Source: Cohnella thailandensis (GTDB lineage: Bacteria > Bacillota > Bacilli > Paenibacillales > Paenibacillaceae). Taken from it: a DNA stretch of 64,000 nucleotides. The notes beneath the pieces were generated by a model that was given only the letters and a program-made list of their open reading frames with translations, made no database searches and was not told the origin of the DNA. Shown here piece after piece: positions 52,091 through 60,845 of the stretch (positions are counted from its first letter, which is position 1; each line of letters begins with the position of its first letter). The DNA lies in the NCBI RefSeq assembly GCF_014212135.1, contig NZ_JACJVQ010000013.1, forward strand, positions 124,001 to 188,000, in the 5' to 3' direction. The position numbers were made by a program, and so were the translations under genes.

Positions 52091-53413
52091 TTAGGATTTC
52101 GGTTTGAACCACTTGTCGACCGATTTCTGGAATTCGGAAGCGACTTCTTCCGGAGTCAGCTTGTCGAAGTACATTCCTTGAAGGGAGTCCTCGAACGTCG
52201 TCTTCGATGTCGGCACTCCCATATTGAAGTTGGTGAGAATCAGGTAAGGAGTCGACTGATCGACGTTGCTTTTCGCCATGCGTTGCAGCAGCGGATCCGC
52301 AGGCTCGACACCCGCAATCGGGCTGACGCGAGTCAGCTTCTCGCTGAACGCTTGACCGAACGACTTGGAAGCAACGAACTTCAGGAAGGTCAGCGCTTGC
52401 TCCTGATGCTTGGAGCTCTTGGCGACCGCATAAGAGCCGTCGACCCACGTCACGATATTCGGCGTCTCTCCTTTGTTCTTGGCGAACCCGGTGAAGAAGT
52501 CCACGGTAAAGTCCAGATCGTTCGCCTGGAACGTCTCGAGGCGGTGGCTGCCGTTGATGTACATGGCCGCATCGTGGTTATAGAACAGCGTTTGAGCGTC
52601 TTTGTCTTCCATGGCGATGAAGTCCTTAGGGAAATACGCGGTCAGGTCCTTCATGCGTTGGATCGATTCGACGAACCTCGCGTCGTTGAAGTTCGTCTTT
52701 CCCGTCAGCACTTCGCTCGCGAAGTCGTTGCCGCCGTACGCGTCCACTCCGATGACCGCATGCGTCATGGACAGAAGGTAGCCCGCCTTGCCCGACTGAG
52801 CGATCGGGGTAATCCCTTTGCTCTTCAGCGCTTCGCATACGGCGAGGAACTCTTCGTACGTCTCAGGCACGCTCAGGCCGTTCTCCTCGAACATCTCCTT
52901 GTTATAGAAGATGACCGCGTTGTTCAGCATGAACGGAACGCCGTACACGTTCCCGTCGCTGCCTCTGGCGGCGTCCAGGTAAGTATCCGGAATTTGATCC
53001 AAGCCCTCCAGGCCGTCGATCGCCGTCAGGAAGTTCGAATCCGCCAGCGCCGCCGCGACGTCGTAAGGACGGAGCTGCAGGATGTCGACTCCCGTTCCCG
53101 AATTCAAAGCATTGTTCAGGATCGTATTGTATTCCGTCGATTTGAACGGCTTGAATTCAACCTCGATATTCGGATGCTCCTTGTTGAATTCCTCGATGAG
53201 AGCCGCGTAACCGTCCGCATCCTCGGGACGCCAGCTGTACATCGTCAGCTTCGCGGGCTCGTCGCCGGCGCCGACGGATACCTCCGCGCTGCCGGATGCG
53301 CTGCTCGAAGGCGATGGAGAAGACGTATTCGACTCGTTATTGCCCCCGCACGCCGCCGCGACGCTTGCCAATGCCAGAAGGCTTGCTCCAACCAACCACT
53401 TTTTGTTCACCAT
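52091..53413 (-). CDS. Extracellular sugar-binding lipoprotein, CUT1 type
   Basis: A 440-aa binding protein with lipobox SVAAAC (Cys 22), Ser/Gly-rich linker and the two-lobe SBP family 1 fold (LIEEFNKEHPNIEVEFKPF, GVPFMLNNAVIFYNKEMFEENGLSVPETYEEFL in parts, SHRLETFQANDL). It should deliver the MurNAc-type sugar to the two permeases. It is the first structural gene after the regulator. Confidence 0.9.
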   Translation of the reverse strand: MVNKKWLVGASLLALASVAAACGGNNESNTSSPSPSSSASGSAEVSVGAGDEPAKLTMYSWRPEDADGYAALIEEFNKEHPNIEVEFKPFKSTEYNTILNNALNSGTGVDILQLRPYDVAAALADSNFLTAIDGLEGLDQIPDTYLDAARGSDGNVYGVPFMLNNAVIFYNKEMFEENGLSVPETYEEFLAVCEALKSKGITPIAQSGKAGYLLSMTHAVIGVDAYGGNDFASEVLTGKTNFNDARFVESIQRMKDLTAYFPKDFIAMEDKDAQTLFYNHDAAMYINGSHRLETFQANDLDFTVDFFTGFAKNKGETPNIVTWVDGSYAVAKSSKHQEQALTFLKFVASKSFGQAFSEKLTRVSPIAGVEPADPLLQRMAKSNVDQSTPYLILTNFNMGVPTSKTTFEDSLQGMYFDKLTPEEVASEFQKSVDKWFKPKS

Positions 53414-53470
53414 AAGACCCTCCCGTAATCTGTTGTCCTATTCGATAGATGGGCAGTTGCCGATAATAAG

Positions 53471-54319
53471 CTAGCTTTTGTTCCGTACCGCCTTGCGCGT
53501 CTTCTCCAGAAAACGGACGTGACGTTCGTGGTTCTTCCTGGCAATGCCGACATATAAAATGTCGATTACGTTAAGTTGAGCGATTCTCGATGCCATGGCC
53601 CCGCTGCGAATGCTGTTCTCCAAGGAACTCGTAAACAGATTGATGTCCGCCGCCGCCGCAACGGGATTGCTTCCGAGCCGGGTAAGCGATATCGTCGCTG
53701 CGCCGTTCTCTCTCGCAAGGGCGAGCGAGTCGATGACATCGGTCGTTTGCCCGGAGTACGAGATACCGAACGCGACGTCCCTCTCGTCCATATTGGCCGC
53801 GAGAGTCGTCTGCTCGTCCAATCCGAGTCCCGTCTCGCACCAATAATTAATGCGAGTTAACTTCTGCTTGAGGTCCATTGCGATGACGGCCGAAGCGCCT
53901 ACCCCGAAGATCGCGATCTTCTTCGCTCGGCTCATGACGTCGATCGCCTTCTCGAGCTCCTCGTTCGACAAGACCGACAAGGTATCCTGAATCGACCTCA
54001 TGTTGTTGTGGGAGATCGAGGCGACAAGGTCGGCAATCGGACCTTCGATCTGGATTTCCTGATAAGAATCCTCCATCTCCGAATGATCCGACAAGTCCGC
54101 CGCGATCCTCAGCTTCAATTCCTGGAAGCCTTTGTAATTGAGGGATCGGCAAAGCCGAATAATGGTAGCTTCGCTCACATCGGCCAAAGCCGCAACCTTT
54201 TGTACCGAAGAGTTAACCACTTCCTCCGGATGCTCGACGATGTATTGAGCCGCTTTCTGTTCCGTCGGCTTCAAGCTGGATATGGCCGTCTTAAGGCTAA
54301 TGAGACCGCCTTTCAGCAA
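53471..54319 (-). CDS. RpiR-family transcriptional regulator (MurR-like)
   Basis: A 282-aa protein with an N-terminal HTH_6 domain (ALADVSEATIIRLCRSLNYKGFQELKL near 44-70) and a C-terminal SIS domain (VFGVGASAVIAMDLKQKLTRI-like, FGISYSGQTTDVIDSLALARENGA) that binds sugar phosphate. MurR binds MurNAc 6-phosphate in other species. Start is TTG at 54319 behind GGGGGGAG. It is the first gene after the promoter and operator candidates at 54397-54447. Confidence 0.88.
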   Translation of the reverse strand: MLKGGLISLKTAISSLKPTEQKAAQYIVEHPEEVVNSSVQKVAALADVSEATIIRLCRSLNYKGFQELKLRIAADLSDHSEMEDSYQEIQIEGPIADLVASISHNNMRSIQDTLSVLSNEELEKAIDVMSRAKKIAIFGVGASAVIAMDLKQKLTRINYWCETGLGLDEQTTLAANMDERDVAFGISYSGQTTDVIDSLALARENGAATISLTRLGSNPVAAAADINLFTSSLENSIRSGAMASRIAQLNVIDILYVGIARKNHERHVRFLEKTRKAVRNKS

Positions 54320-54396
54320 AAGAACTCCCCCCCTTTCTTTTCGTTTTGATGTCTAGTTGTAAGTCCTGTTGCATGACAGCTTAGTTTACTTTTTTC

Positions 54397-54424
54397 ATTA
54401 TACAATTTTATTTCACGATGTAAA
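54397..54424 (-). promoter_or_regulatory. Promoter of the MurNAc operon
   Basis: Minus strand TTTACA (plus 54419-54424), 16-bp spacer, TATAAT (54397-54402). A TATTTCA half-site (54409-54415) lies inside the spacer. Confidence 0.72.
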
Positions 54425-54432
54425 TACATTTT

Positions 54433-54447
54433 TGAAATATTATTTCA
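54433..54447 (-). promoter_or_regulatory. Palindromic operator candidate for the RpiR regulator
   Basis: TGAAATA-T-TATTTCA is a 7+1+7 perfect inverted repeat eight bases upstream of the -35 box, with another TATTTCA half at 54409-54415. RpiR-family operators of the TGAAA..TTTCA type are known, so MurR-like binding is likely. Confidence 0.6.
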
Positions 54448-54532
54448 CAGCATCCCTAGCCTCTTTATTCCGAATAAACGCGCTGAATAAGAAAGAGCAA
54501 AAGTATGGCGGGTTCCGCCGTTAAAAGAACAG

Positions 54533-54574
54533 GGGCCGTCCCCTAAGTCAACTCGATGACTTAGGGGACGGCCC
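54533..54574. repeat. Perfect 18-bp inverted repeat hairpin
   Basis: GGGCCGTCCCCTAAGTCA (54533-54550) and TGACTTAGGGGACGGCCC (54557-54574) pair perfectly around a 6-nt loop. There is no clear T run on the minus strand, where the SDR gene ends. Hairpins with GGGACGG/CCGTCCC cores recur as dispersed elements in Bacillota genomes, so this may be a repeat, not only a terminator. The 290-base gap 54320-54609 holds this and the operon promoter. Confidence 0.7.
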
Positions 54575-54609
54575 TCTCTTCGGCTAACGCCATACTCCAA
54601 ACGAACCGA

Positions 54610-55431
54610 TTATTCGACGGGACGCCAGTCGTAGTACTTCGTCGTTTCATCTTTTTGCTCCGGCATGCCCGGAAGAATTAAACCTCCGTCTACCTTCAAC
54701 GTCGTACCCGTTATATAAGAGGCGGCGGACGAGGCTAGCCACAGCACCGCTTCGCCGATATCTTCCGGCTGTCCGACTCGGCGCAGCGGAATTTTTCTCC
54801 CCAGCTTCTCATAGAAGTCCTCGCTACCTTTCTCCACTTCCGTCGCTCCCGGCGCCACTTGATTCACCCTTATACCGTGCATGGCCAGCTCAATCGCGAT
54901 CGATTCGCCGGCCCTCTCCAGCGCGGCCTTCATGCCGCCGTACAGCGAATCGTGCGGATAGGCCCGCTGCGCCCGCGTCGAAGTAATATTAATCAGGCTC
55001 CCTTTGATCCCGAGTTCGATCATGTGACGGCCGACGGCCTTCATCAAAAGGATCGGTGCAACGAAGTCCACGTTAATGAAGTTGAGCATGTCTTCCGATT
55101 TCATGTCGATCAGCTTCGACGCGTAACCGGCGCCGGCGTTATTCACAAGCAGGTCCACTCTTCCGAGCTCCGCAATCGCGTCGGCCGCATAGCTCTCCGC
55201 GGCGGCGGGGTCGGCCAAGTCTGCCTTGACCGCGTGCAGCTTTCTTCCGTATTTGCCGATCACCGTTTTCTCCAAGTCGCGAATCCCTTCGTCGTTGGAA
55301 CGATATACGGTGGAGATATCGTAGCCTTCTCTGGCAAGGACGTTGGCAATGCCTTTGCCGATTCCGCTGCTGGCTCCGGTTACGATCGCTGCCTTCCTGA
55401 ACGGCGCAAGTGACTCGTGATTCGTTCTCAT
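54610..55431 (-). CDS. Short-chain dehydrogenase/reductase
   Basis: An SDR of 273 aa with the NAD(P) loop TGASSGIGKG near residue 18, NNAGAGYASKL near 92, ITSTRAQRAYPHDSLYGGMK (Tyr/Lys catalytic pair) and a PGATEVEKGSEDF substrate loop. Its substrate is unknown. Start is uncertain; I use ATG 55431 (MRTNHES), while an ATG at 55527 gives 32 more residues without homology. It stands alone. Confidence 0.85.
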   Translation of the reverse strand: MRTNHESLAPFRKAAIVTGASSGIGKGIANVLAREGYDISTVYRSNDEGIRDLEKTVIGKYGRKLHAVKADLADPAAAESYAADAIAELGRVDLLVNNAGAGYASKLIDMKSEDMLNFINVDFVAPILLMKAVGRHMIELGIKGSLINITSTRAQRAYPHDSLYGGMKAALERAGESIAIELAMHGIRVNQVAPGATEVEKGSEDFYEKLGRKIPLRRVGQPEDIGEAVLWLASSAASYITGTTLKVDGGLILPGMPEQKDETTKYYDWRPVE

Positions 55432-55607
55432 GTCCCCGTTATGTCCCTCCATCGCAACCGACGTTGAAGTCCGCTTGATTTCTCCATGATTTTCTACAGT
55501 CTGCCGGCAAATCATACATGCTTCCATTCTTCGCTTATCCCTAGCCGCTTGTCCTTTCGCTTATCCTCCGTAGATTCTTTACCTCGTTTTAAGCCTATTG
55601 ACGCGTA

Positions 55608-56099
55608 TTAAATCACTCTCTTGTACCTAAGCGAGAGATATCCATGCTCCTCCTCTTCCTCGCCTTGCAATTCAAACCCTCGCGCTTCGTAGAAAGGGAT
55701 TCCTTTATGGTTGCCTTTCTGCACGGAAATCCATTGCGCGGCCGCTCCGAATTCCTTCTGCTGAGCCGTTATCGCTTCGATCAGAAGACTTCCGATCCCT
55801 TCGTTGCGTCTATCGGGGCTCACGTACAGGGCAAAAATCTCGGATTCGGCATCCCCGATCATTCCGCCGCCGCCCGCTCCGATCACTCGGTCCTTTTCCA
55901 CGGCGACCCAATATCCTCCCCAAGCTCTCGTCGGACTTCCGACTTCCTCTGCGATTCTCTCGGGGGTATAATACTTGGCGATAATTTCTTCTAAATATTC
56001 CTTCGCGTAGATCTCGCCGTAGGTTGCCCGATTCGCTTGCGCGCACACTTCGGCGATCCCTTGCACATGCGTTGAATCGGCTCTCTTTATCTCGATCAT
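55608..56099 (-). CDS. GNAT acetyltransferase
   Basis: A 163-aa GCN5-related N-acetyltransferase. The acetyl-CoA motif is VSPDRRNEGIGSLLIEAI near residue 95 (R/Q-x-x-G-x-G/A pattern) and the C-terminal FYEARGFELQG is typical. The ATG at 56099 follows AGAGGTG; a longer open frame lies within the MFS gene. Substrate unknown. Five bases after the MFS stop, so likely co-transcribed. Confidence 0.87.
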   Translation of the reverse strand: MIEIKRADSTHVQGIAEVCAQANRATYGEIYAKEYLEEIIAKYYTPERIAEEVGSPTRAWGGYWVAVEKDRVIGAGGGGMIGDAESEIFALYVSPDRRNEGIGSLLIEAITAQQKEFGAAAQWISVQKGNHKGIPFYEARGFELQGEEEEEHGYLSLRYKRVI

Positions 56100-56104
56100 A
56101 GTCT

Positions 56105-57340
56105 CTATTGCACCTCTGCGCGCTTCTGGACTAACGGAAGAATGAGCATATGCAGCATAGCAGCAATGACGAGCACGATTGGCATCGCCGGGGAATCGGG
56201 ATCCTCCGCGAACAAGATGAGGAACAGGATCGACAGGACGCGGCCGACGTTCAGGAACAGCTCCTTGATGACGACGGATTCGATCCGAAATTCCCCTTTG
56301 AGCGGCAGAAAGTCCATTAAGCGGTAATTGTAAGACGTCAACGTATTGACCGTCAGCGGGTTGAAGAACGAGAAGATCGACATGAACAGAAGCACGCTCC
56401 ACCAGCTGATGTCGATCAGCAGCAAGCAAGCGGCCAGCGTCACGAGCGAGCTGCTCAGAGCCAGGCTTCCCCGAACGGAATCCCTATTGTTCCGGCGCGA
56501 TATATAGAGTCCCATCGAGATCGTAAGCATCGAGAAGAAGACCGTGAGCAGACCGACCCACTGCTCGCTGCCGACCGTTTGATACAGCAGGATGTTCGGC
56601 AGGAACAGCATGATTCCTTGGAAAGCCCCAAGCAGCAGGAAGCCGAACAAGCCTCTCAGCCAGACGGGCTCTTTCTTCAACACGGATAAGGTGTATTTCA
56701 AATAATAGGTTCGGTGATGCGAGGTTTTCTTCGGGATTCTCATGCTGAATAGAGCCGCGATCATAAACATCAAGCAAGCGACGGAGAACATGACGATATA
56801 GCCCTGCAGCCCCGCGAATCGGCCGATCAGGAAGCCTGCCAGCGCCGGCCCGATCAAGCCCGCCGTATTGAACACGACCATGTTGATCCCGAGATAGCGG
56901 CCCCGGCTTCTCGAATCTACCACATCGTACATGAGCACGAGATACCCGTTCCAATAGAGTCCTAGAGCGAAGCCGTTAAAGAACGCGTAAAGCATGTAAA
57001 AATCGACGACGCTGTCCCTTGCGATGACGACGACAAGGTAGAAGCAAGCGATCATGACGATGCCGACCCGGTACGTGACCATGCGATCCTTGCGCTTCGC
57101 GATGTACCCGCCGACGGCGAACGCGAGCGGCGTCACGCCGTAGACGATCAGGTTGAACATGCCGTTAATCCACAAATCCTCGGTCAACCGCCATAAGTAT
57201 AAGTTCAGGAACAGCCCGGACATCGAGGCGCCGAATTGAAAACAACCATGGATGAATAAAGACACGATGGCTTCGCCGTTCAGACCGAGCATCTGCTTCA
57301 GCCGGTCTTGAGCGTTCTGTAATCGTTTCCAATGGAACAT
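56105..57340 (-). CDS. Major facilitator superfamily transporter
   Basis: A 411-aa protein with twelve hydrophobic segments, and the MFS loop motif near residue 90 (GGYIAKRKDRMVTYRVG). Basic inner loops such as RIPKKTSHHRTYY near 205 follow. The substrate cannot be inferred; export of a drug or metabolite is possible. I start at ATG 57340 behind CGGGGA. It is paired with the GNAT gene, and begins shortly after the resE stop on the same strand. Confidence 0.82.
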   Translation of the reverse strand: MFHWKRLQNAQDRLKQMLGLNGEAIVSLFIHGCFQFGASMSGLFLNLYLWRLTEDLWINGMFNLIVYGVTPLAFAVGGYIAKRKDRMVTYRVGIVMIACFYLVVVIARDSVVDFYMLYAFFNGFALGLYWNGYLVLMYDVVDSRSRGRYLGINMVVFNTAGLIGPALAGFLIGRFAGLQGYIVMFSVACLMFMIAALFSMRIPKKTSHHRTYYLKYTLSVLKKEPVWLRGLFGFLLLGAFQGIMLFLPNILLYQTVGSEQWVGLLTVFFSMLTISMGLYISRRNNRDSVRGSLALSSSLVTLAACLLLIDISWWSVLLFMSIFSFFNPLTVNTLTSYNYRLMDFLPLKGEFRIESVVIKELFLNVGRVLSILFLILFAEDPDSPAMPIVLVIAAMLHMLILPLVQKRAEVQ

Positions 57341-57409
57341 GCCGAATCCCCGCCTCATTCTCGAAGAGGGCGATGAGAGCCTCACCGCCGCATTCGATAT
57401 CTTATGATG

Positions 57410-58840
57410 TTAGGCCTTGCCGTGTACCGGAAGATGAATGGTGAAGGTCGTTCCTTTGCCTACCTCGCTCGCCGCTTCGATGCGTCCGCCGTGGGCTTCG
57501 ACTATGTTTCTGACGATGGCAAGCCCCAGCCCCGTTCCCCCGCTTCCCCCGTTGGAATCCCGCTTGCGGGCCTTATCGGCTTTGTAGAACCTCTCGAAGA
57601 TATACGGGAGATCTTCCGCCGGTATTCCCTGGCCTTCGTCGGAGACGGTAATCCGCACTTCGTTCCCTCGCTTGTCGCGGACGAGCTCCGCGTTTAATCG
57701 GATCGAGGCTTGCGGAGGCGTATGCCGGATCGCGTTGTCCATCAGATTCGTCAGCACTTGCTCCAGCCGATCGCCGTCGGCTTCTTGAAGGATAAGCTTA
57801 TCCTTGCTTTCTTCGTAAATCAGGTTTAAGCCCTTCTCCTTGGTCAGCACCGCGAATTTGCGATAGACGCGGTTCATGAGCAGCTGAACGTCGAGTACTT
57901 GGGCGTTGAGCTCCAGATGTCCCGCTTCCATGCGCGCCAGGTCGAGCAGGTCCTTGACCAGCCTTCCCATGCGCAGCGACTCGTCGTGAATGACCTGCAC
58001 CAGCTCTCTCCTCTCTTCCGGAGAGGTGGCGATCTCGTCCAGCAGCGCCTCGCTGTAGCCTTGAACCATTGAGAGTGGAGTTCGGATCTCATGCGAGATA
58101 TTCGCCACGAAGTCCGTGCGAAGCTTCTCGACCTTGAATTCCTCGGTTACGTTGCGGAAAACGGCGACGGCGCCTCGAACCCCCTCCGTGGACACGAGAG
58201 GGGTCATGACGACGGAGAACACCTCGTTCTTCACGTACGCCCTGCTCGTCATGTCCTGTCCGCGGCGAATGACTTCGTGGAACGTCTCCTGAATCGGGAC
58301 GGGCACCTCGCCTTCCCCGTACGCTTCCTCCTCGCTCCAATCGGTCGTGATCCAATCGTTCAGCAGGTTCTTGCCTTGCGGGTTGGTGAGGATCACTTTG
58401 CCTTCTGCGTTGAACGAGATGACCGCGTCCGTCATGCTTCTCAGCACGCTGCTCAAATGGTCCCGTTCATGCTGCAGGATATGGATGAGCGAGTCGATCT
58501 CCGAGGACATGGAATTGAACGTGTTCGCCAGCTCCCCGATCTCGTCGGAGGAGCGAATCGCAACCCTCGTCGTGAAGTCGCCTTGGGCGATCAACACGGC
58601 CGCTTCCTTCATCTCTCTGAGCGGCTGGGTTATCTTCTTAAGCAGGAAGAACGCGAAAAAGGTTGTCAGTAAGAAACCGACAGCCCCTGCGTAAATGAAT
58701 AAATGTTTGACTTTGCTGGAATCGACGAACGTCAGGTCGATGTAATTGAGCAAGAACAATCCGATCACGATGATGACTACGGCGACGAGCGCAATGATCG
58801 TCAGCCACATCTTGCCGACGACGGTTCTCCAGATTGCCAT
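57410..58840 (-). CDS. resE: Sensor histidine kinase ResE
   Basis: It responds to oxygen limitation or respiratory state and phosphorylates ResD. The 476-aa kinase has two membrane helices (near 11-32 and 45-66) with a short external loop, a HAMP domain (KKITQPLREMKEAAVLIAQGDF), a PAS-like domain, HisKA with FVANISHEIRTPLSM (phospho-His) and HATPase with NLMDNAIRHT, DEGQGIP and GGTGLGLAIV. It follows resD by 3 bases. Confidence 0.94.
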   Translation of the reverse strand: MAIWRTVVGKMWLTIIALVAVVIIVIGLFLLNYIDLTFVDSSKVKHLFIYAGAVGFLLTTFFAFFLLKKITQPLREMKEAAVLIAQGDFTTRVAIRSSDEIGELANTFNSMSSEIDSLIHILQHERDHLSSVLRSMTDAVISFNAEGKVILTNPQGKNLLNDWITTDWSEEEAYGEGEVPVPIQETFHEVIRRGQDMTSRAYVKNEVFSVVMTPLVSTEGVRGAVAVFRNVTEEFKVEKLRTDFVANISHEIRTPLSMVQGYSEALLDEIATSPEERRELVQVIHDESLRMGRLVKDLLDLARMEAGHLELNAQVLDVQLLMNRVYRKFAVLTKEKGLNLIYEESKDKLILQEADGDRLEQVLTNLMDNAIRHTPPQASIRLNAELVRDKRGNEVRITVSDEGQGIPAEDLPYIFERFYKADKARKRDSNGGSGGTGLGLAIVRNIVEAHGGRIEAASEVGKGTTFTIHLPVHGKA

Positions 58841-58843
58841 CGA

Positions 58844-59560
58844 TTACTTCGCCACCTCTAGCTTGTATCCGACGCCCCAGACGGTCGTAATCATCGAAGC
58901 CGCCTCGACCGATACGCGATTCAGCTTCTCGCGAAGACGCTTCACGTGCGTATCGACCGTACGAAGATCGCCGAAGAAGTCGTAGTTCCATACATCCTTA
59001 AGCAGTTCTTCGCGAGAATAGACCTTATCCGGCGAGCTCGCCAGGAAGTGAAGCAGCTCGTATTCCTTCGGGGTCAGGTTGACCTCTTGCCCGTCCGCCG
59101 TCACCCGGTGAGCGTCATGCTCGATGACCAGATGCGGGAAAACGATGTTGTTGCTCGTTGCGAGCTCCTTCGAGAGGAACGCGGTCGCCGACGATCTTCT
59201 TAGGATCGCTTTGATCCGGAAGATGACCTCGCGAGGGCTGAACGGCTTCACGACGTAGTCGTCCGCTCCGACCTCGAAGCCTTGCACGCGGTTGACTTCC
59301 TCGCCCTTCGCCGTCAGCATGATGACCGGCGTCGCCTTGCTCTGTCTGAGGCGAGTGCACACCTCCATGCCGTCGATTCCGGGCAGCATGAGATCGAGGA
59401 CGATCAAATCGTAGTCCGTCTGCAGCGCCTTGCGCAGAGCGGTTTCCCCGTCTTCCGCTTCCTCGATGACGTACCCTTCCTTCTCTAGATACATCCGGAG
59501 GAGACGGCGAATTCTCTCTTCGTCGTCTACCACCAGAATGCGATTGCCTGCCTCGTTCAA
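58844..59560 (-). CDS. resD: Response regulator ResD
   Basis: OmpR-family regulator of respiration genes. The 238-aa protein has the receiver with ILVVDDEERIRRLLRMYL and phospho-Asp in LIVLDLMLPG, then a winged helix with LTPKEYELLHFLASSPDKVYSREELL and GDLRTVDTHVKRLREKL. It is co-linear with B. subtilis ResD. The start is TTG at 59560, eight bases after AGGGAG; the longer ATG frame has no homology and overlaps resC. Confidence 0.95.
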   Translation of the reverse strand: MNEAGNRILVVDDEERIRRLLRMYLEKEGYVIEEAEDGETALRKALQTDYDLIVLDLMLPGIDGMEVCTRLRQSKATPVIMLTAKGEEVNRVQGFEVGADDYVVKPFSPREVIFRIKAILRRSSATAFLSKELATSNNIVFPHLVIEHDAHRVTADGQEVNLTPKEYELLHFLASSPDKVYSREELLKDVWNYDFFGDLRTVDTHVKRLREKLNRVSVEAASMITTVWGVGYKLEVAK

Positions 59561-59585
59561 ACGAATCGACTCCCTTAGCGTATAT

Positions 59586-60845
59586 TTACACTCCTGCGTA
59601 CGAATGCAAGCCTGCAATAACCAGATTAACCCCAATCAGCGTAAACAAAACGACGATGAAGCCGATAACGGCGAGCCATGCCGATTTCGTTCCCTGCCAG
59701 CCGCGAGACAGCCGAAGATGGAGATACGCGCTATAGAAAAGCCATGTGATAAGCGCCCATACTTCCTTGGGATCCCAGCCCCAGAAGCGTGACCAGGCGA
59801 TCTGCGCCCAGATCATCGCGAAGATCAGCGCCCCGAGCGTGAAGACCGGGAAGCCGATCGCGATGGCGCGATAGCTGATCTCGTCCAGATCCTCCGGATC
59901 GATCCCGTCCAGATGCGGATGGATCACGGCTGCCAGCGGCTTCCGCGCGATCAAGCGGGCGATGCCGTACAGAATCGCTCCCGAGATGATCGACCAGATA
60001 ACGGTGTTGAGCTTGCGCCCCGCGTTGACGCCGTTCATCCACGACGGAGCTTCGAACAGCGGCTGCTCCATTCCCAAGAAGGAAGTCATATGAACCGTCT
60101 CGCTATTATACGGAGCCACGATCGGCGGCAGGTCGTATTTGACCGATTGCACGGAGTCCAGTTCCTGCCCCTGCTGATCGATCTCGAAATTCTCTTGCCT
60201 GAATTCGGCCGAGTATCCTCCGGCGCGGAAGCCGAAGACGGATACCAGGAATCCTATGATGACGATGATAAAGATCAACACCCATTCCACGCCTCGTTGC
60301 TGCCTGACGGCCGATTTCTCTTTGCTGGAGAAGTCGACCACCCGCAGCAGCTGAACGAGCGCCGCCGCGAAGCTGACGGCGAAGAACGCTTCGCCGGCCG
60401 CGGCCGTCGTCACGTGGACCTTGAGCCAGATGGAATTCAGCGCGGGAATGAGCGGCTGCACTTCCGACGGGAACACCGACGCATAAGCGATGATGATGAC
60501 CACGAGAGGCGTTGCGAACGCCCCCAGAAGCGCAGTTCGATAGATTAAGTATACAACAATAAAGGCGAACATGATGGCCATGCCGAGGAATGTCATAAAT
60601 TCATACATATTGCTGGTCGGGATGTGGCCGCCGCCCTTCCAGCGGGTGAAGAAGAAGACGAGATGGCTGACCCAGCCCAGGATCGCCAGGACGAAGCCGA
60701 TTCGAGCCCATCTCTTCTTATGGGCCTCGACATCGCGATTGCTCCAGCGCCTGCCTCCGATCGCGATGCAGAACCCTATGAAAGAAAAGCAGTAGAGAAA
60801 GAAAGCGATAATAAAAGCGTTGCTGCTGATCGATAGCCAATTCAA
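59586..60845 (-). CDS. resC: Cytochrome c biogenesis protein ResC (CcsA)
   Basis: A haem-handling membrane protein of system II cytochrome c maturation, working with ResB. The 419-aa protein has about eight to ten helices and the Trp-rich WGWDPKEVWALITW motif near residue 350 on the outer side. Its conserved His residues lie nearby. It overlaps resB by 4 bp. Confidence 0.94.
   Translation of the reverse strand: MNWLSISSNAFIIAFFLYCFSFIGFCIAIGGRRWSNRDVEAHKKRWARIGFVLAILGWVSHLVFFFTRWKGGGHIPTSNMYEFMTFLGMAIMFAFIVVYLIYRTALLGAFATPLVVIIIAYASVFPSEVQPLIPALNSIWLKVHVTTAAAGEAFFAVSFAAALVQLLRVVDFSSKEKSAVRQQRGVEWVLIFIIVIIGFLVSVFGFRAGGYSAEFRQENFEIDQQGQELDSVQSVKYDLPPIVAPYNSETVHMTSFLGMEQPLFEAPSWMNGVNAGRKLNTVIWSIISGAILYGIARLIARKPLAAVIHPHLDGIDPEDLDEISYRAIAIGFPVFTLGALIFAMIWAQIAWSRFWGWDPKEVWALITWLFYSAYLHLRLSRGWQGTKSAWLAVIGFIVVLFTLIGVNLVIAGLHSYAGV

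Noticed and set aside
55432..55527. 32-residue N-terminal extension of the SDR
   Set aside because: It contains no known domain and precedes the normal SDR start; the upstream ATG has only a weak ribosome site.
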